DNA of 64,000 nucleotides from Sepiola atlantica. Taxonomy: Eukaryota > Mollusca > Cephalopoda > Sepiida > Sepiolidae. The stretch lies in assembly GCA_963556195.1 (NCBI GenBank), contig OY744535.1, positions 90,202,949 to 90,266,948 on the forward strand, in the 5' to 3' direction. Below the pieces are notes generated by a model. The model did no database searches. It was given only the letters and a program-made list of their open reading frames with translations, and was not told where the DNA came from. This document shows positions 1 to 11,164 of this stretch, piece after piece (the first letter of the stretch is position 1; the number at the start of each line of letters is the position of its first letter). A program made the translations under genes and the position numbers.

Positions 1-716
1 AAGATTGGCCAACGAAGTGCATACTAACATGTATTATCTTCTACTTTTTTTAATGAATCGCTTTGTCATCATTTTGTTTCTTTCAACAATTATGCTATAG
101 AAAACGATTCTTTAATTCCAACACAATGGTGGAGCAATCATATAAAATGTCTAATCTAACTTATCAAGTTAACATCGACTTTTGATAAGAGTTTATTAAA
201 TAACAAAAACTAATGGAAGATGTAGCTATTCAATATAAATGCCGATTTATAACATTTCTATATACTTCTAGTCCAGCCAATGACATATTGCCTTTTTTAA
301 ATATGATTATTTCAGAAAACTATCTATCCATCACCTTTCTTGGAAACACATGTATAGGGGAGAAACGTAACCCCCCAGTATTAGTGATTTACAAGTGCTA
401 TTATGATTTCGACTGTAACGTTATAATTATTCCAACATATCCAGATTGTTTACCGAAAAGTAATACATAGATACATAGATTGATACATTCAGACAATTCA
501 TAATCAAGTATTATTATATAACTAATATTAGTGGTGTGTATTACGTGTATGTTCTTTGTCTTTACAATATAATATTTAATAATCATGGTAGATTACAATA
601 GTTGTTTTCACCATTTACTTGCATCCCCATAAGGTCAGAATAATATACAATGTCTGTTTTAATATGGGGTGAATTACTCTCTTCACAATGGGGTTCTTTG
701 GATTGTGACAAGAATT

Positions 717-721
<5 letters not shown>
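1..721. other. AT-rich DNA, no gene recognised
   Basis: I see no recognisable protein motif, RNA gene or clear repeat. The longest open frame (213-470, +) is 85 codons with no domain I know and is probably chance. Confidence 0.5.

Positions 722-790
<69 letters not shown>
722..790. repeat. (TA)n microsatellite
   Basis: About 69 bp of uninterrupted TA dinucleotide, the first of roughly fifteen such tracts in the window. Confidence 0.97.
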
Positions 791-792
<2 letters not shown>

Positions 793-1130
793 AAAGGGGT
801 ATTATCGCCACTATATATTTTTTCTCACAGATAGGTGATTGATAGATAGGTTTCTGGAATAATGATATTCAAAATATGTAATATACTATTGCTTGGACAA
901 GATACATTATTTTTCCTTGATTAAAATTAGGAAAGCCCAAAGAACTCGGCCGAACAGATTGTTCTCTTTAAAAAAAATGTATTCTATTTTAATTGAGATT
1001 TTTTAAAGTTATCAATTCCTTCGGTTTCACATGTAACACTGGAATTTAGCCCATAAGACAAACAAATGAATACAGCCGATTTTTCAGTCGATGTTTTGAT
1101 AGTTAAAGCATCATAGTGACTTACGCTATC

Positions 1131-1325
1131 AATTGTGTACAAGTACCTTTGTTTTTCTCTTTGTTTTCAACATCAATATATTTCATGTCGTTGCATTGTG
1201 ATAGCCTTCTAATACATCTGTATATACGGATAACACGCAATGCTTCAAGCAAACTACATCCTCTCATTAATAATGTATATGTAGATGTACAAAATATAGA
1301 TAGAATAAACATAGTCAAATAATGG
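1131..1325 (+). repeat. Diverged dispersed repeat, copy 1
   Basis: This segment resembles 2150-2355: both contain TTGTGATAGCCTTCTA, then a TATATACG stretch, ACACGCAAT, AGCAAACTA, and end near ATAGTC, in the same order and with similar spacing. It is an old duplicated or dispersed repeat. The two opposite-strand open frames here (1116-1322) have no recognisable domain and look like chance. Confidence 0.55.
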
Positions 1326-1836
1326 CTGACCCTATCCGGTAGCGTCCGGTGAAGCAGAAATTAGGAATCCACATATATGTATATTCAAGTAACATATAAT
1401 GACGAGTACTAGAATCATGACAGAAAGCAAAAGATATATAATCTATTTATGAAGCATATAATAAAGAAAATATTAAAAATCTTAAGAAAATATAAAGGTT
1501 AAACAACATTTTAAATTTTAAATTATCGATAAATAACGTTAATTCATTATATAAACAGAACGACACACAATTCTAAGGTTAGGCTAAAAGTGTGTTTACA
1601 TAGTAGAAGCATTGTGTAGCTATTACTAAAAACTTTAAGAGGGGCTAAATAAACATTGGAAATCCATTAAATATCTAAATATAATAAAGAAATATACACA
1701 TTCTTTATAAAAATGTATAAATAGAAGAGTCAAGCTACGCCAGAAAATGTATGTTATTGAATTTAATTTAACGACGCCAGCTTACCATCTAGCCAAAATG
1801 AAAATCTCATTTTATATATTCTTAGTTTACGCCAGC

Positions 1837-1839
<3 letters not shown>
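1326..1839. other. AT-rich DNA, no gene recognised
   Basis: Nothing supported between the diverged repeat and the next TA tract. Confidence 0.5.

Positions 1840-1925
<86 letters not shown>
1840..1925. repeat. (TA)n microsatellite
   Basis: About 86 bp of pure TA repeat. Confidence 0.97.
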
Positions 1926-1926
<1 letters not shown>

Positions 1927-2149
1927 CATGTTAATCCATATAATGTTACGCATTAGTGATATTTTGTAAATTTATAAAACATTTTTAAATTAGGAAACGA
2001 AGTTAAAATAAGAGGTATTGTCTGCAATCGTATAATTTCTTTAATAGATGTCTCCGAAGTATGTAAACTCAAACATACACGTTGTATTATAATAAATTAG
2101 AAGAAAATTATTTTAGAATATATATTGTAACGCGTTAACATACACACAC

Positions 2150-2355
2150 GGTGTACATTTTTACTTAACAAAAACACTTTTTAAATCACTTAGTTTTTGT
2201 CTTTGTCTACAACGACATAATATTATTTTTTATTGTGATAGCCTTCTACAAATATATATACGTATTACACGCAATTGTTATAGCAAACTATATATCTTTT
2301 TTAATTATAAATATGTATATAAAAAACATGTAAATAAATAAAGATAGTCCTATTC
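2150..2355 (+). repeat. Diverged dispersed repeat, copy 2
   Basis: Second copy of the element at 1131-1325, same orientation, with many substitutions and small gaps. The shared block starts around GTGTACA and includes the TTGTGATAGCCTTCTA motif. Confidence 0.55.
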
Positions 2356-3495
2356 CATATACAGGAAATACAAGTTTAAAAATGTATATAAAATCATTTA
2401 CGCATTTATGAAAATCACAGCAATACTAAATAGTTCGAAATTGCAGAATAATAGTTTCTGGCGAGGTACAACGCAATGTCTGACGTCCGAGAATCCGTCA
2501 TTATTTATAATGAATACAAATAAATTTCCATCAACCGAAAGTGACACATATTCGATATGACGGTTTGCTACATATTGGTTTCTAATAGGAAGTAGTTCTG
2601 TTCGCGTATTTCATTCTGTCATACATTTTGGCTTAGTCTTCATTAGTTTATCTGAATAGAAGTTTTATGAATATCAAGACACAATGGCACATGACAAGCC
2701 ATCATAATAACACTGGCAAGTTATTAAAGCCTTGTATTATTTTAACTGCATCTTTCTGGAAGATATCATAACGAAAATGTGTGGGCGATAAGTTTGAATT
2801 TGGGTGAGAAATCATTTTCATGCCACCTAAAATGTGCTTTTGTTATGAAACAATAAATAAAATAAAATGAGAGAAGAAATACGAACAGGTGTGAGTGTAA
2901 AGTGAAATGAAAGAGAAAATAAGAAAACGAATGTAATCAAGAGAAATATAACATGTCTCGAAAGACAGCAAAGTGATAAGAGTTTATAAATTGGATGTCG
3001 ATAGGAATAATATAACAATTCAATGCAAGTCACTGTCGATGAAAGTAAAAAAGGTGAGGTAATAAGAAAGATAAAGGTAATTGTGTGAGAAAGGTGAAAT
3101 TACGATAACTTCAGTGTCGCCAACTCAATTCATGTCAGCCATGGCTTAAGACGTAAAGTAATGAAAAATCTCATTTGCTTCTTAATAGAAAGCAACACAA
3201 AACGAACACAACACATGATTTGCAAAATGACGGAAGCATTTCTCACACTTTTATTCCAAGTATAGAAAATCTGTCAATTCGCTTGTAAAGCAGCAAACAC
3301 GAATTTCCTACATGCAAACAGATCATTCCGATAAAGTGTTATTCAACTTCAATGTCTAAGTGGACATCTACACGAAGCTGTATTGAAAGGCCGCCAGCAA
3401 AGATAATTTGACCATTATAAATCAACCCTTCGTCTCAATGGTAAATTCGGATACATAAAAATGAAAATACGACTATCTAACAAAATGAAGCCGAG
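2356..3495. other. AT-rich DNA, no gene recognised
   Basis: No gene supported. The open frame at 2827-3033 (-) is short and of low complexity (leucine, phenylalanine and serine-rich) without a known domain. Confidence 0.5.
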
Positions 3496-3510
3496 TCTCT
3501 CTCTCTCTCT

Positions 3511-3590
<80 letters not shown>

Positions 3591-3626
3591 CTATATATAT
3601 ATATATATATATATAAATATATATAC
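3496..3626. repeat. Compound (CT)n-(TA)n microsatellite
   Basis: A short CT run (3496-3511) passes directly into about 110 bp of TA repeat, interrupted once by GC near 3589 and by a few A insertions at the right end. Confidence 0.95.
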
Positions 3627-3848
3627 TGAGATGCCCGTTATTAATCCCAAGTTAAGAGCTTTCGATACTAAGAGGGACACAAATATTTATGTTATGACTA
3701 GCTCAATGCTCTATTAAATATAATATGATCTGATTGCTGAAACCATGCCATTCCGAAATAGCTAATGTAATGAATTAGATTTGAAATTAAAAATGACTAT
3801 TAGCTATTGATATAATATCGATCGAGCACTTTAATGGCTTTCCAAACT

Positions 3849-3863
3849 AACTTGTAATACATG

Positions 3864-3905
<42 letters not shown>

Positions 3906-3962
3906 CATGTATTACAAGTTATATATATATATATATATATATATATTGCATGTATTACAAGT

Positions 3963-4008
<46 letters not shown>
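3849..4008. repeat. TA tracts bounded by a 19-bp motif in inverted and direct copies
   Basis: The 19-mer AACTTGTAATACATGCAAT at 3849-3867 is followed by a TA tract. Its exact reverse complement is at 3902-3920 and again at 3945-3963, each copy followed by another TA tract. The first pair forms a perfect inverted repeat enclosing about 34 bp of TA. The third copy suggests local duplication of a TA-tract-plus-motif unit. The open frame across this region is only translated TA repeat. Confidence 0.9.
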
Positions 4009-4010
<2 letters not shown>

Positions 4011-4391
4011 GCGTCCAAAACATCTTAAGGCCGCAGAAAACGGATATGGTAGACCTCAGAGTTTTATTTACAGATAAAGTAATAACCGCTATGAACAAAG
4101 CCTTCTACAGAACATGCCTGGGCATACAACTAGCTCACTCCGGGCAACCAACGTAAATACAATACACAGACAGTAAGTCTTTCGAGTAACCATGTAGTAT
4201 ACCGCATAAAACTTCGCCATCTCCGAAGAATCAGATTTCTTGACATGCGTTTCACTTTCTGATTCAAAAACATTTGAAAACACACGCGCGTACCTTAAAA
4301 ACACATTATACATTCAAGAAGTTTAATAAAGACATGGCTTTTAATATACAGGTAAGAGCAAGAAATATCGGCAATATTAGAATAAAAAGTG
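4009..4391. other. No gene recognised
   Basis: Unremarkable flank upstream of the Ty3/gypsy element. The open frame at 4089-4313 (-) has no known domain. Confidence 0.45.
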
Positions 4392-4877
4392 GGTAGCAGT
4401 TGCATGCTATGTATTGCACGCGCAATATCTTGAGTTATGCTAAATGTCGGTTAGGCTTGGCATATGCGCGATTATTCTTAGACTTATATAACTGCTTTGG
4501 CGTAAGGACACCTCTGCACAAATTCAACTTCAATTTCCGCTCAGAGTGTTAGCACAAAATAGGAATTAGTTTCTGATTAGATTTTGTGATGATGAGAACT
4601 TCTATCGTGTTCTCGTCTTTCGCTTAAAGCGGCCAGACGTGATCGAAAGTCCAGGATACCATATTCCGTTTTTGGAAAAATTTTACATTTATATTCCAGT
4701 GTTCATTTTGAATAAATTTGAGTTATACTTTAGGTGAGATGTTTGTGTTTTTCATGGTACATAGTGACCCTTTTCTTATTCAATATTCATTTCCAGTCAA
4801 ATACGTCGGGACACAGCGAACTCTACAAAATCGCTTTCTTTATCTTGACCTTCCCCCATTACTATAATCACTGAAAA
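4392..4877 (+). repeat. 5' LTR of CsRn1-like element
   Basis: Aligns along its length with 8128-8592. Shared landmarks are GTAGCAGT at the left edge, ATGCGCGAT, GGACACCTCTGCACA, TATATTCCAGT, AATAAA (4711-4716), TACGTCG.GACAC.GCGAACTC and CTCTACA (4821-4827). The TGTAG/CTACA ends match the usual TG...CA pattern, but the first base here reads GG rather than TG. The 50 bp between CTCTACA and the primer site shows weak similarity to the same place in the 3' copy, so the true LTR end is either 4827 or about 4877. Confidence 0.8.
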
Positions 4878-4879
4878 AT

Positions 4880-4917
4880 TGGTGGCCTCGACGTGATACA
4901 AACACGCAGCGTTCTCA
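4880..4917 (+). promoter_or_regulatory. Primer-binding site resembling tRNA-Trp
   Basis: Starts TGGTGGCCTCGACGTGAT and continues ...AACACGCA. From memory, animal tRNA-Trp ends with the complement of TGGTGACCCCGACGTGAT, so the site differs at two of 18 bases. The similarity extends beyond 18 nt into the complement of the tRNA T-loop and T-stem. This is where reverse transcription would be primed. Confidence 0.7.
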
Positions 4918-5291
4918 AAAGCAAAACCCCGGAAATACGTCATACTTTTTTGATGTGATCCAAACTTCGATAGCAACGTGTTCGAACAAAATGTCTATGT
5001 CGACAAACATGTTTATTTTCATTCTCTTTACTAAGAAACGTCGCGGTTTGCAGGGACGCTTTCTAATTAAAATAGACTCTAAGAAACAAAATAGAACAAC
5101 ATTTAAAAAAATAGCGTATTCAGACAATCCAAAAAAAGAAATCATACCGGATGGCCCCTCTAATGTAAGTAAGTACATCTTCGTTTCTTTTCTGCCAGGA
5201 AATATATCCTGGCATCATGTTATTCGTTGAATAGGGTTTCATTTGTTCTCATTGATTTAGATTTAATTAGATATACTATATATATAGTATA

Positions 5292-5295
<4 letters not shown>

Positions 5296-5360
<65 letters not shown>
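5296..5360. repeat. (TA)n microsatellite inside the gypsy element
   Basis: About 65 bp of TA between the primer site and the gag remains. Just upstream (5270-5295) is a small AT palindrome containing ACTATATATATAGT. Confidence 0.95.
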
Positions 5361-5362
<2 letters not shown>

Positions 5363-5689
5363 GAGAGTGAATATTCAGACTTAATAAAATACAATCTACG
5401 ATGCCTTACATTAGGAGTTAAGCTCAGGATACTTTCTAATACAAAATAATCATACAAAAGTATGATAGCTGTCCATCAACTATTAATGTGGTCCCACGAG
5501 GCCTTCGGGTTCTCGCATGATGTCAACACAAACACAGTTGCTTTAAACTTTCTGACACCCAATTGCAGTGCTATTAGAAAAATATTTTTCTACTTTCAAC
5601 AATTTATTCATTATTTTTACCTACTTTAGGCTTTCTTTCTATTTTGACTATTTTTATTAGAAATCATATGTGTTCCTATCGGGAATCAG

Positions 5690-6420
5690 CAGCAATTCAA
5701 TATCAGCTGTTTTCCGATGACATCCGCATGTGGTTCATGCAAATTGAGGCGCATTTCACTGCCTACGGTATTACTTCACACTTGAACCAGTAAAACGTAT
5801 CACTTAGCGCAGCTCAACCATCTTTAACAACTACAGTAAAATATCTAATGACAGGTCATCATGATAGTGTAATGGGTGAGGGACTTTGTCGCACAACTCT
5901 TTCTGCTAAAAATAATCTCCAAACATTCGAAACAATTAGTTACTTGGAGACACATTGCTCAGACAACTTTTTCGCCGGATGCACAAATTGTCTTAATGCG
6001 TACCTGCGGAAATCGGCTTATTTAAATAGTTATGAATATCCCGACTGCCATCTACTGAACAAGATATACTCGTCCTTATGATGAAAACGGGTACAGTCTA
6101 ACAGCTTATATTATTGGTGGACAAAACCATAGGCTATACGAGAATGACTTTTCAGATGGTAAATTAAGGCGCGCTAGACGAATTTCAGTCGTGGCTACTA
6201 AATTAAACCAACATCTGCCTTTTCAGCTGCGCAAAAGGCTACCAAGCAACTGACTATAAAGGTTGAGACATTGAGGTAAGCTAGAACCAAGTCAGCCATG
6301 CATCGACACAGTCGTTGATCTTCTTCCCCGGCACACTATCAGACAGTTTTCAGAAATTGTACATGTACCACACGCGCTTCGGTAGTTTGAACCGCCAGCA
6401 CAGCAAATTATGTACGTACA
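5690..6420 (+). pseudogene. Gag remains, CsRn1-like
   Basis: The frame at 5710-5780 reads ...FSDDIRMWFMQIEAHFTAYG..., matching the conserved start of Ty3/gypsy Gag (D..LWF.Q.EA.F). It stops at a TAA shortly after. Around 6360-6420 a second piece reads YHTRFGSL, which corresponds to the H-x-RFG core of the CsRn1 CHCC finger; the first cysteine appears replaced by Tyr and the downstream cysteines are only partly kept. Several stops and frameshifts lie between, so no Gag protein can be made. Confidence 0.7.
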
Positions 6421-6520
6421 TCCCACAAAACCAAAGAAAACAGGAGCAGAGATAAGTGAGCCAGGAAATTTCTCCTCATAATTTTCCCATAAATCGTGCG
6501 TACTACTTAAATAATTTCGT

Positions 6521-6860
6521 TTCCAAGTCGACACTGGCGCTGCATGTTGCATTTGGCCTCTAAATGTTTCAAATGTAGTAGTTTCTACTACATTTAACGG
6601 TTGTACTTCAGGTTGTAAATAGTTTTCTGATACTCACGTTTGGTCAAGTTCTACGATCTTTTTACTAGCACCTACGTAGAAGTTTCACGTGGATCTTTAT
6701 AAGTGCAGATGTCCTCATCCGTAGAGTAAGTGCAAATTTCTTACGTTATTTTAAATAGTAGCTATGCTAAGATTCAGACTGATAGATTCCAGTACTGACC
6801 TATTAGTAGCTGCTAAAAAAGCTTCTGAGTCGCTGACTAGTCTGTATTTTTGCAGATTCC
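6521..6860 (+). pseudogene. Protease remains (DTGA motif)
   Basis: The frame at 6521-6550 reads FQVDTGAACCIWP; the aspartic-protease signature DTGA (6530-6541) is intact. The rest of the protease is not readable in one frame and ends in stops. Position between Gag and RT fits the gag-pro-RT order of Ty3/gypsy elements. Confidence 0.6.
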
Positions 6861-6931
6861 ACAGAAAACTCTAATCATTTTTAATTAAATTATTTTCTAG
6901 ATATAACAAATTTAATGTTAAAATGAATCAA

Positions 6932-7640
6932 GCTGTTCATTCTATTGTGCATTTTATTGAAAAAGCTGCTGCTCCTTATTTTTCACGCCATCACCGCCTC
7001 TCGCCAGAGAAGTTAAGGGCAGCTAAGCATGAATTTAATCGCATGCTCCAGCAAGGTATTAATCGTCCCTAACCTAGCTCTTGGGCATCCTATTTACATA
7101 TGGTTCCGAAGCGTTCTGGGGAGTTGTGTATCAAAAGAGATTTCCGTCGGCTTAACTCAACTTCTTTTTCCGATGATTATCCTACCACGCATATTAAAGA
7201 TATAGCTTCATATTTTTACGCTAGTAAAACATTTCAAAATAAATATTGTACATAATTTCAACCAAATAGCTGTTACTCTTGCGATTATTGATATACTGCT
7301 GTTACAACTTCATTTTTATAGCGTTAACTATATCATTCGGCTTATGTAATGCAGCTAGCACTGTTCAGGGTATAGACTATATAGGCGATATCTTGATGGC
7401 TCGCTCCTCACGGGAAGAACATTTAAAACATATCCGTATACTTTTCGAACGTGTGCAGCGTTACTATGTCAGAGTAAACCTTATAAATATATTTTTGGTT
7501 TCACAAGTATTTTATTCCTTCGTCATATCATAAGCTCAAAAGGCATTTCCCCTTCCTGGAAAAGTTAAAGCTCTTCTTGATCTAAGTTCATTCGCTCATC
7601 AGTTATATTTTCGTAGACTATTAACCTACTAAGACTACAC
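6932..7640 (+). pseudogene. Reverse transcriptase remains, Ty3/gypsy
   Basis: From 6935 the frame reads VHSIVHFIEKAAAP, HHRLSPEKLRAAKHEF, MLQQGINRP, a stop where Ser is expected, then SSWASYLHMVPKRSGEL and DFRRLNSTS. These match RT domains 1-2 of Ty3/gypsy. A gap follows. 7320-7480 then reads SFGLCNAASTVQ, YIGDILMA and EEHLKHIRILFERVQ, equal to the FGL.NA..., Y-x-DD and EEHL..L..VF.RL motifs. The first catalytic Asp of the Y-x-DD box is Gly (YIGD). 7545-7640 (FPLPGKVKALLDLSSFAHQ) resembles the RT-RNase H linker. Stops, a deletion and the lost Asp make it inactive. Confidence 0.85.
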
Positions 7641-7854
7641 TCATATTTCATTAACAAAGAAAAACAGAATCTCCAAAGACCCCATCTTCTAAAACACATG
7701 TAACCACCAGCGTTTCTGATATACTTCTTCATTGCTCAAATAAATTATGATAGACTTTTTATATCTCAACATTCACATTGTTTGATAACAACTAATTCCA
7801 TTGGAAGTTGTTACCAATACTCGTGTAAGTTTAATAAGAGCATTTTTCTCTGTT

Positions 7855-7985
7855 CAGTAAAAGAACATTTTTCACTTTTCAGCCAAAAAACATTTTACAC
7901 TGCTCAGCAAAACCACATTTTCTTCCTTTTCAGCTATAGACATTTTCTTACTTTTCAGCAAAAAACATTTTGCACTTTGCAAAAC
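7855..7985. repeat. Imperfect ~26-bp tandem repeat
   Basis: About five diverged units of the form CAG.(A)AA.ACATTTT.C.CTTTT. It lies where RNase H coding sequence is expected and produces the lysine/phenylalanine-rich translation there. Confidence 0.6.
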
Positions 7986-8110
7986 ACAAGGACATATTTT
8001 TATCATACTAAACAATCATTTACTCGATTGTTGCAACCGACATGTAAAGTTTAATGTATTTTCTTGTGCTGCTACACCCAATGTGGTGTATTTTGTTTTA
8101 TCGGCTTAAA

Positions 8111-8127
8111 GCCAAAGGAGGGAGTAA
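8111..8127 (+). promoter_or_regulatory. Polypurine tract
   Basis: AAAGGAGGGAGTAA lies directly before the TGTAGCAG start of the 3' LTR, the expected place for second-strand priming. Confidence 0.75.
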
Positions 8128-8592
8128 TGTAGCAGTATCATGACGGATATATTTTTTGTATGTGTGCGCATTGTAATTAGACTTGGAACATGCGCGATGG
8201 GTAAGCGAGAGGACACCTCTGCACACACCAACTCCAATTCCCGCTTAGAAAGTCGGTGTCCAAGATGAGTCATTCCCAATTAGATTTGCTCATGGCAAGA
8301 CCTCTCCTTTTCTCGTCTTCTGCAAGTAGCGGCAAGACGAGTGTGAACGCCAGAATAAAAAAGTCAGTTTTGACAAAAACCAGCCTGCTAAAGTACTATG
8401 TTTATATTCCAGTATCTATTTTAGAATAAAGTTGATTTATACTTAAGTGGAGATATTGGTATTATTCATGGAATATAGTGGCTCTTTTCTTATACAATAT
8501 TCAATTCCAATCAAATACGTCGAGACACGGCGAACTCTACAAAATGGGTTCGTTCACCCTTTAATTCTTCCAGACCAATAAACTTAATAACA
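8128..8592 (+). repeat. 3' LTR of CsRn1-like element
   Basis: Begins TGTAGCAGTATC right after the polypurine tract, carries AATAAA at 8425-8430 and reaches CTCTACA at 8535-8541; weaker similarity to the 5' copy continues to about 8592. The two LTRs differ at many positions, so the insertion is old. Confidence 0.82.
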
Positions 8593-8856
8593 ATCGATGC
8601 AATATTAATAAGTAACCTTTAAACACAGACACACACATCAATAATGGATCACAACTCAGTACGGTATACTTAATGTAATGCGCATGCATATAGTTGATCC
8701 TTGCACTTAAATACAACATAGAACATATAACATCCTTTTCCTAGCCTGTGTATGAAAGGTAATAGTTCTGAATGAGTGGTCCTCACATGTCAATACAGTT
8801 CAGTTTGTGAATCGGTCACAAGTTTATCACAAACTATCAACGTAAGAGTACCGCTA
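8593..8856. other. No feature recognised
   Basis: Short AT-rich spacer between the gypsy element and the possible Helitron. Confidence 0.4.
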
Positions 8857-9390
8857 TCTTCTCTTATATAAAGGGCAGTTGTCTGTATGTATGTATGTCT
8901 GTATGTGAAGCTTCTCCTCAAAAACTACGCGGCGACATGTGAAAAAGTTGATATCTTCTGCACCGTACAACACCTGGGATCATAATATCGCAATATCACA
9001 GAAAAAAAATGTTGCTTGGAGACAACGGGGCCAGTCTTCAGCAGCGGGTCTGGTTTTTTCAAATATTTCCAATGTTATTCAGTAGTAATTTTGAAATCAA
9101 CCAATGTATTTCTGTAATAACTTTATAAAAGTGCAGACTCATTAAACATGTCCCATAATCCCTTGCCGGATATACCCGGTCTTGGCCTTAATTCTGTCCG
9201 GTTGTATCAGGTCATCCCATTACTTTTGTCCGGACGCATCAATAACAAGGGTTGCTCAATCACATCCGCACCTGACAACCGGTAAGAGTGATTTCAGTAG
9301 TGATCAGGAGGCCTCCTTGATTTTCAAAGTGTCCGGGAGAAAAGTGCTCAATGTCTTAGATAGAACTACTGTAGTGATAGGTTTGGTACA

Positions 9391-9494
9391 GGATAGCTAA
9401 GGAAGTGCGATAACTCACGTTTAAAACACATAATTAAGATGTTTAACACAATGTTCGAGAATATACATAACATATAAAAGTGTATTCTTATGTA
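9391..9494 (+). repeat. Direct repeat, copy 1
   Basis: Starts GGATAGCTAAGGAAG and ends AAAAGTGTATTCTTATGTA. It is matched by 9638-9740, with a diverged 30-bp middle. Both lie inside the possible Helitron. Confidence 0.85.
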
Positions 9495-9637
9495 AAATTC
9501 ACAGGGGGGGGGCTTTTCAGTATTTTTCATTATATTTTATAGTAATTTGAAATTGCTAAGTCATATTGTAATTTAATTACCTAATATCTCAAGTCCATGA
9601 AAAAATTAATGTTTTTTAATGAAATTTATTTGTTAGA

Positions 9638-9740
9638 GGATAGCTAAGGAAGAACGATAACTCACGTTTAAAAACCCAATTTAGGTTTTTAAAATAAGGT
9701 AAGAGAATATACATAACATATAAAAGTGTATTCTTATGTA
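9638..9740 (+). repeat. Direct repeat, copy 2
   Basis: Second copy of the segment at 9391-9494. Shared blocks are GGATAGCTAAGGAAG, CGATAACTCACGTTTAAAA and GAGAATATACATAACATA. Confidence 0.85.
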
Positions 9741-10451
9741 CATGTACATTTTATAATATCTTATATAAGAACAGTATTTTACTTAACGTTTCTTAGCGCC
9801 AGGGACACACCTCTAATTTTTTGTTTTTTTGGTATTGTTTTTTAAATAAGCGACAAACGCTAATAAAATTATTGCTACTATTTTACGAAAGAAAATAATA
9901 GGAAATTACAACAGGGCCGCCAGCGATTAAGTCATTGCATTCAAGTTCGATTTTAAAGTCTTTTATGTCGGCATCAAAAATACAATGTAAGAATAATTAA
10001 TAACTTTCATCCTAAATGTAGGTTTGTTTACATAACATATTTCTTTGAGAAAATCACCAGTTACATAAAATACATATTTAGTAAAGAGAATTTATGTGAA
10101 TTACATTATTATTAGTTTTTAACACATTTAAACAAGAGAAGAATCATATGGGAAAAAGGGAAATAGAGTGTTGAAGGAGGGAAGGAAATAATGAGAACCA
10201 GGGAAATGGAGACGACTAGAGAAAAAAAAGAGATTGAAGTTTTGATATAAAGATGTTACACACATTCTTTAATTTCTATTACTTTGTTTTTTTATCGCCC
10301 CTGGCAACGCCGGATAGCCCTGCTAGTATAATATAAATCCGGTTACGTATTTTGTTTTGTCCCTTTATACTGCTAGGTTGCTAGCAACTGAACCCACAAG
10401 AAGTATGTTTACTAGACAGACAGACAGACATATTAAAGTGAACGATAGAAG

Positions 10452-10465
10452 ATATATATATATTT

Positions 10466-10532
<67 letters not shown>
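10452..10532. repeat. (TA)n microsatellite
   Basis: About 80 bp of TA, interrupted once by TTTAG near 10462. A short (GACA)n run lies upstream at 10414-10430. The open frame across it is translated repeat. Confidence 0.95.
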
Positions 10533-10536
<4 letters not shown>

Positions 10537-11164
10537 GTTATGAATATGAGTATTAAAAATAAATAATGATAATGCATAAAAATAAAAATTAAAAATCATA
10601 CGGTAAACATGTCTATTATAATAATACATTTTGAATAAACTAATAGGCGCAATTAGCAATTCACGATACACTGGAGATAAACTACAATTTAATTAAATTA
10701 GAACTAAATAGAAATACAGGGACAGTTACTTAACGTAGTAAACAAAGAATATAAAAACAGTAGTATTCACGATTTATAATGATTACGCTAATAATAATTA
10801 TAACTGTATTAATAGAACCATGTTATATGATAATTTACAATTGTTTCTTTAGTATCAGCTTTACATGTTACTATTATCTATAGCACAGAATTTAAAATTA
10901 AAAAACGCAGAAATGTTTAAAATAAATTTGACAAATGGCAAAAAATAAAGAATGTGGAGTTAAGAAAAACAAAACAGTTGAACGTTGCCTATTTGAAATA
11001 CATTCTCATCGGCTGCACATAAAAGGTTTTTTATTGACTGGCAGCCACACACAATACCGATCTTCTTTTTCTCTGATAAACAAAGATAGTAAATAGTTAT
11101 AGTCTGTAAAGAACGGACTCTACTCCCGAACTATTACAACCAACATAACTGAATTGAAAACTCA
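10533..11164. other. AT-rich DNA, no gene recognised
   Basis: No motif or repeat that I can name. Confidence 0.5.

Larger units (their letters stand above)
4392..8592 (+). mobile_element. Degenerate Ty3/gypsy LTR retrotransposon, CsRn1-like clade
   Basis: This is an old LTR retrotransposon of about 4.2 kb. In order it holds a 5' LTR, a primer site resembling the complement of tRNA-Trp, gag remains with a CsRn1-style Cys-His motif, a protease DTGA motif, RT fragments, a polypurine tract and a 3' LTR. A tRNA-Trp primer site and the unusual CHCC-type Gag finger are hallmarks of the CsRn1 clade. Coding parts carry many stops and shifts, and the stretch where RNase H and integrase should be (7530-8110) is short and unrecognisable, so the copy is dead. 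Possible 5-bp target duplications (AAGTG before 4392, AAATG after 8541) match at only four of five positions and depend on the uncertain LTR end. Confidence 0.85.
8857..10326 (+). mobile_element. Possible non-autonomous Helitron
   Basis: The left edge reads TC at 8857 after an A, then TTATATAAAGGGCAGTTGTC and TGTATGTATGTCTG, like the start of many Helitrons in invertebrates (TATAAAG..., then TGTCTG/TGTATG repeats). The right edge reads CCCCTGGCAACGCCGGATAG then CTGCTAG|T; Helitrons end in CTAG or CTRR, commonly after a GC-rich hairpin, and sit between A and T. No Rep/helicase coding sequence is seen. The resemblance of ends is from memory, so this is tentative; it could also be several unrelated repeats. 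Confidence 0.4.

Noticed and set aside
4880..4917. A genuine tRNA-Trp gene
   Set aside because: Only the complement of the 3' end of a tRNA is present, placed just after an LTR; there is no full cloverleaf.
7279..7533. Small secreted protein suggested by the hydrophobic start
   Set aside because: The frame is the decayed RT of the CsRn1-like element (FGL.NA and Y-x-DD motifs follow).
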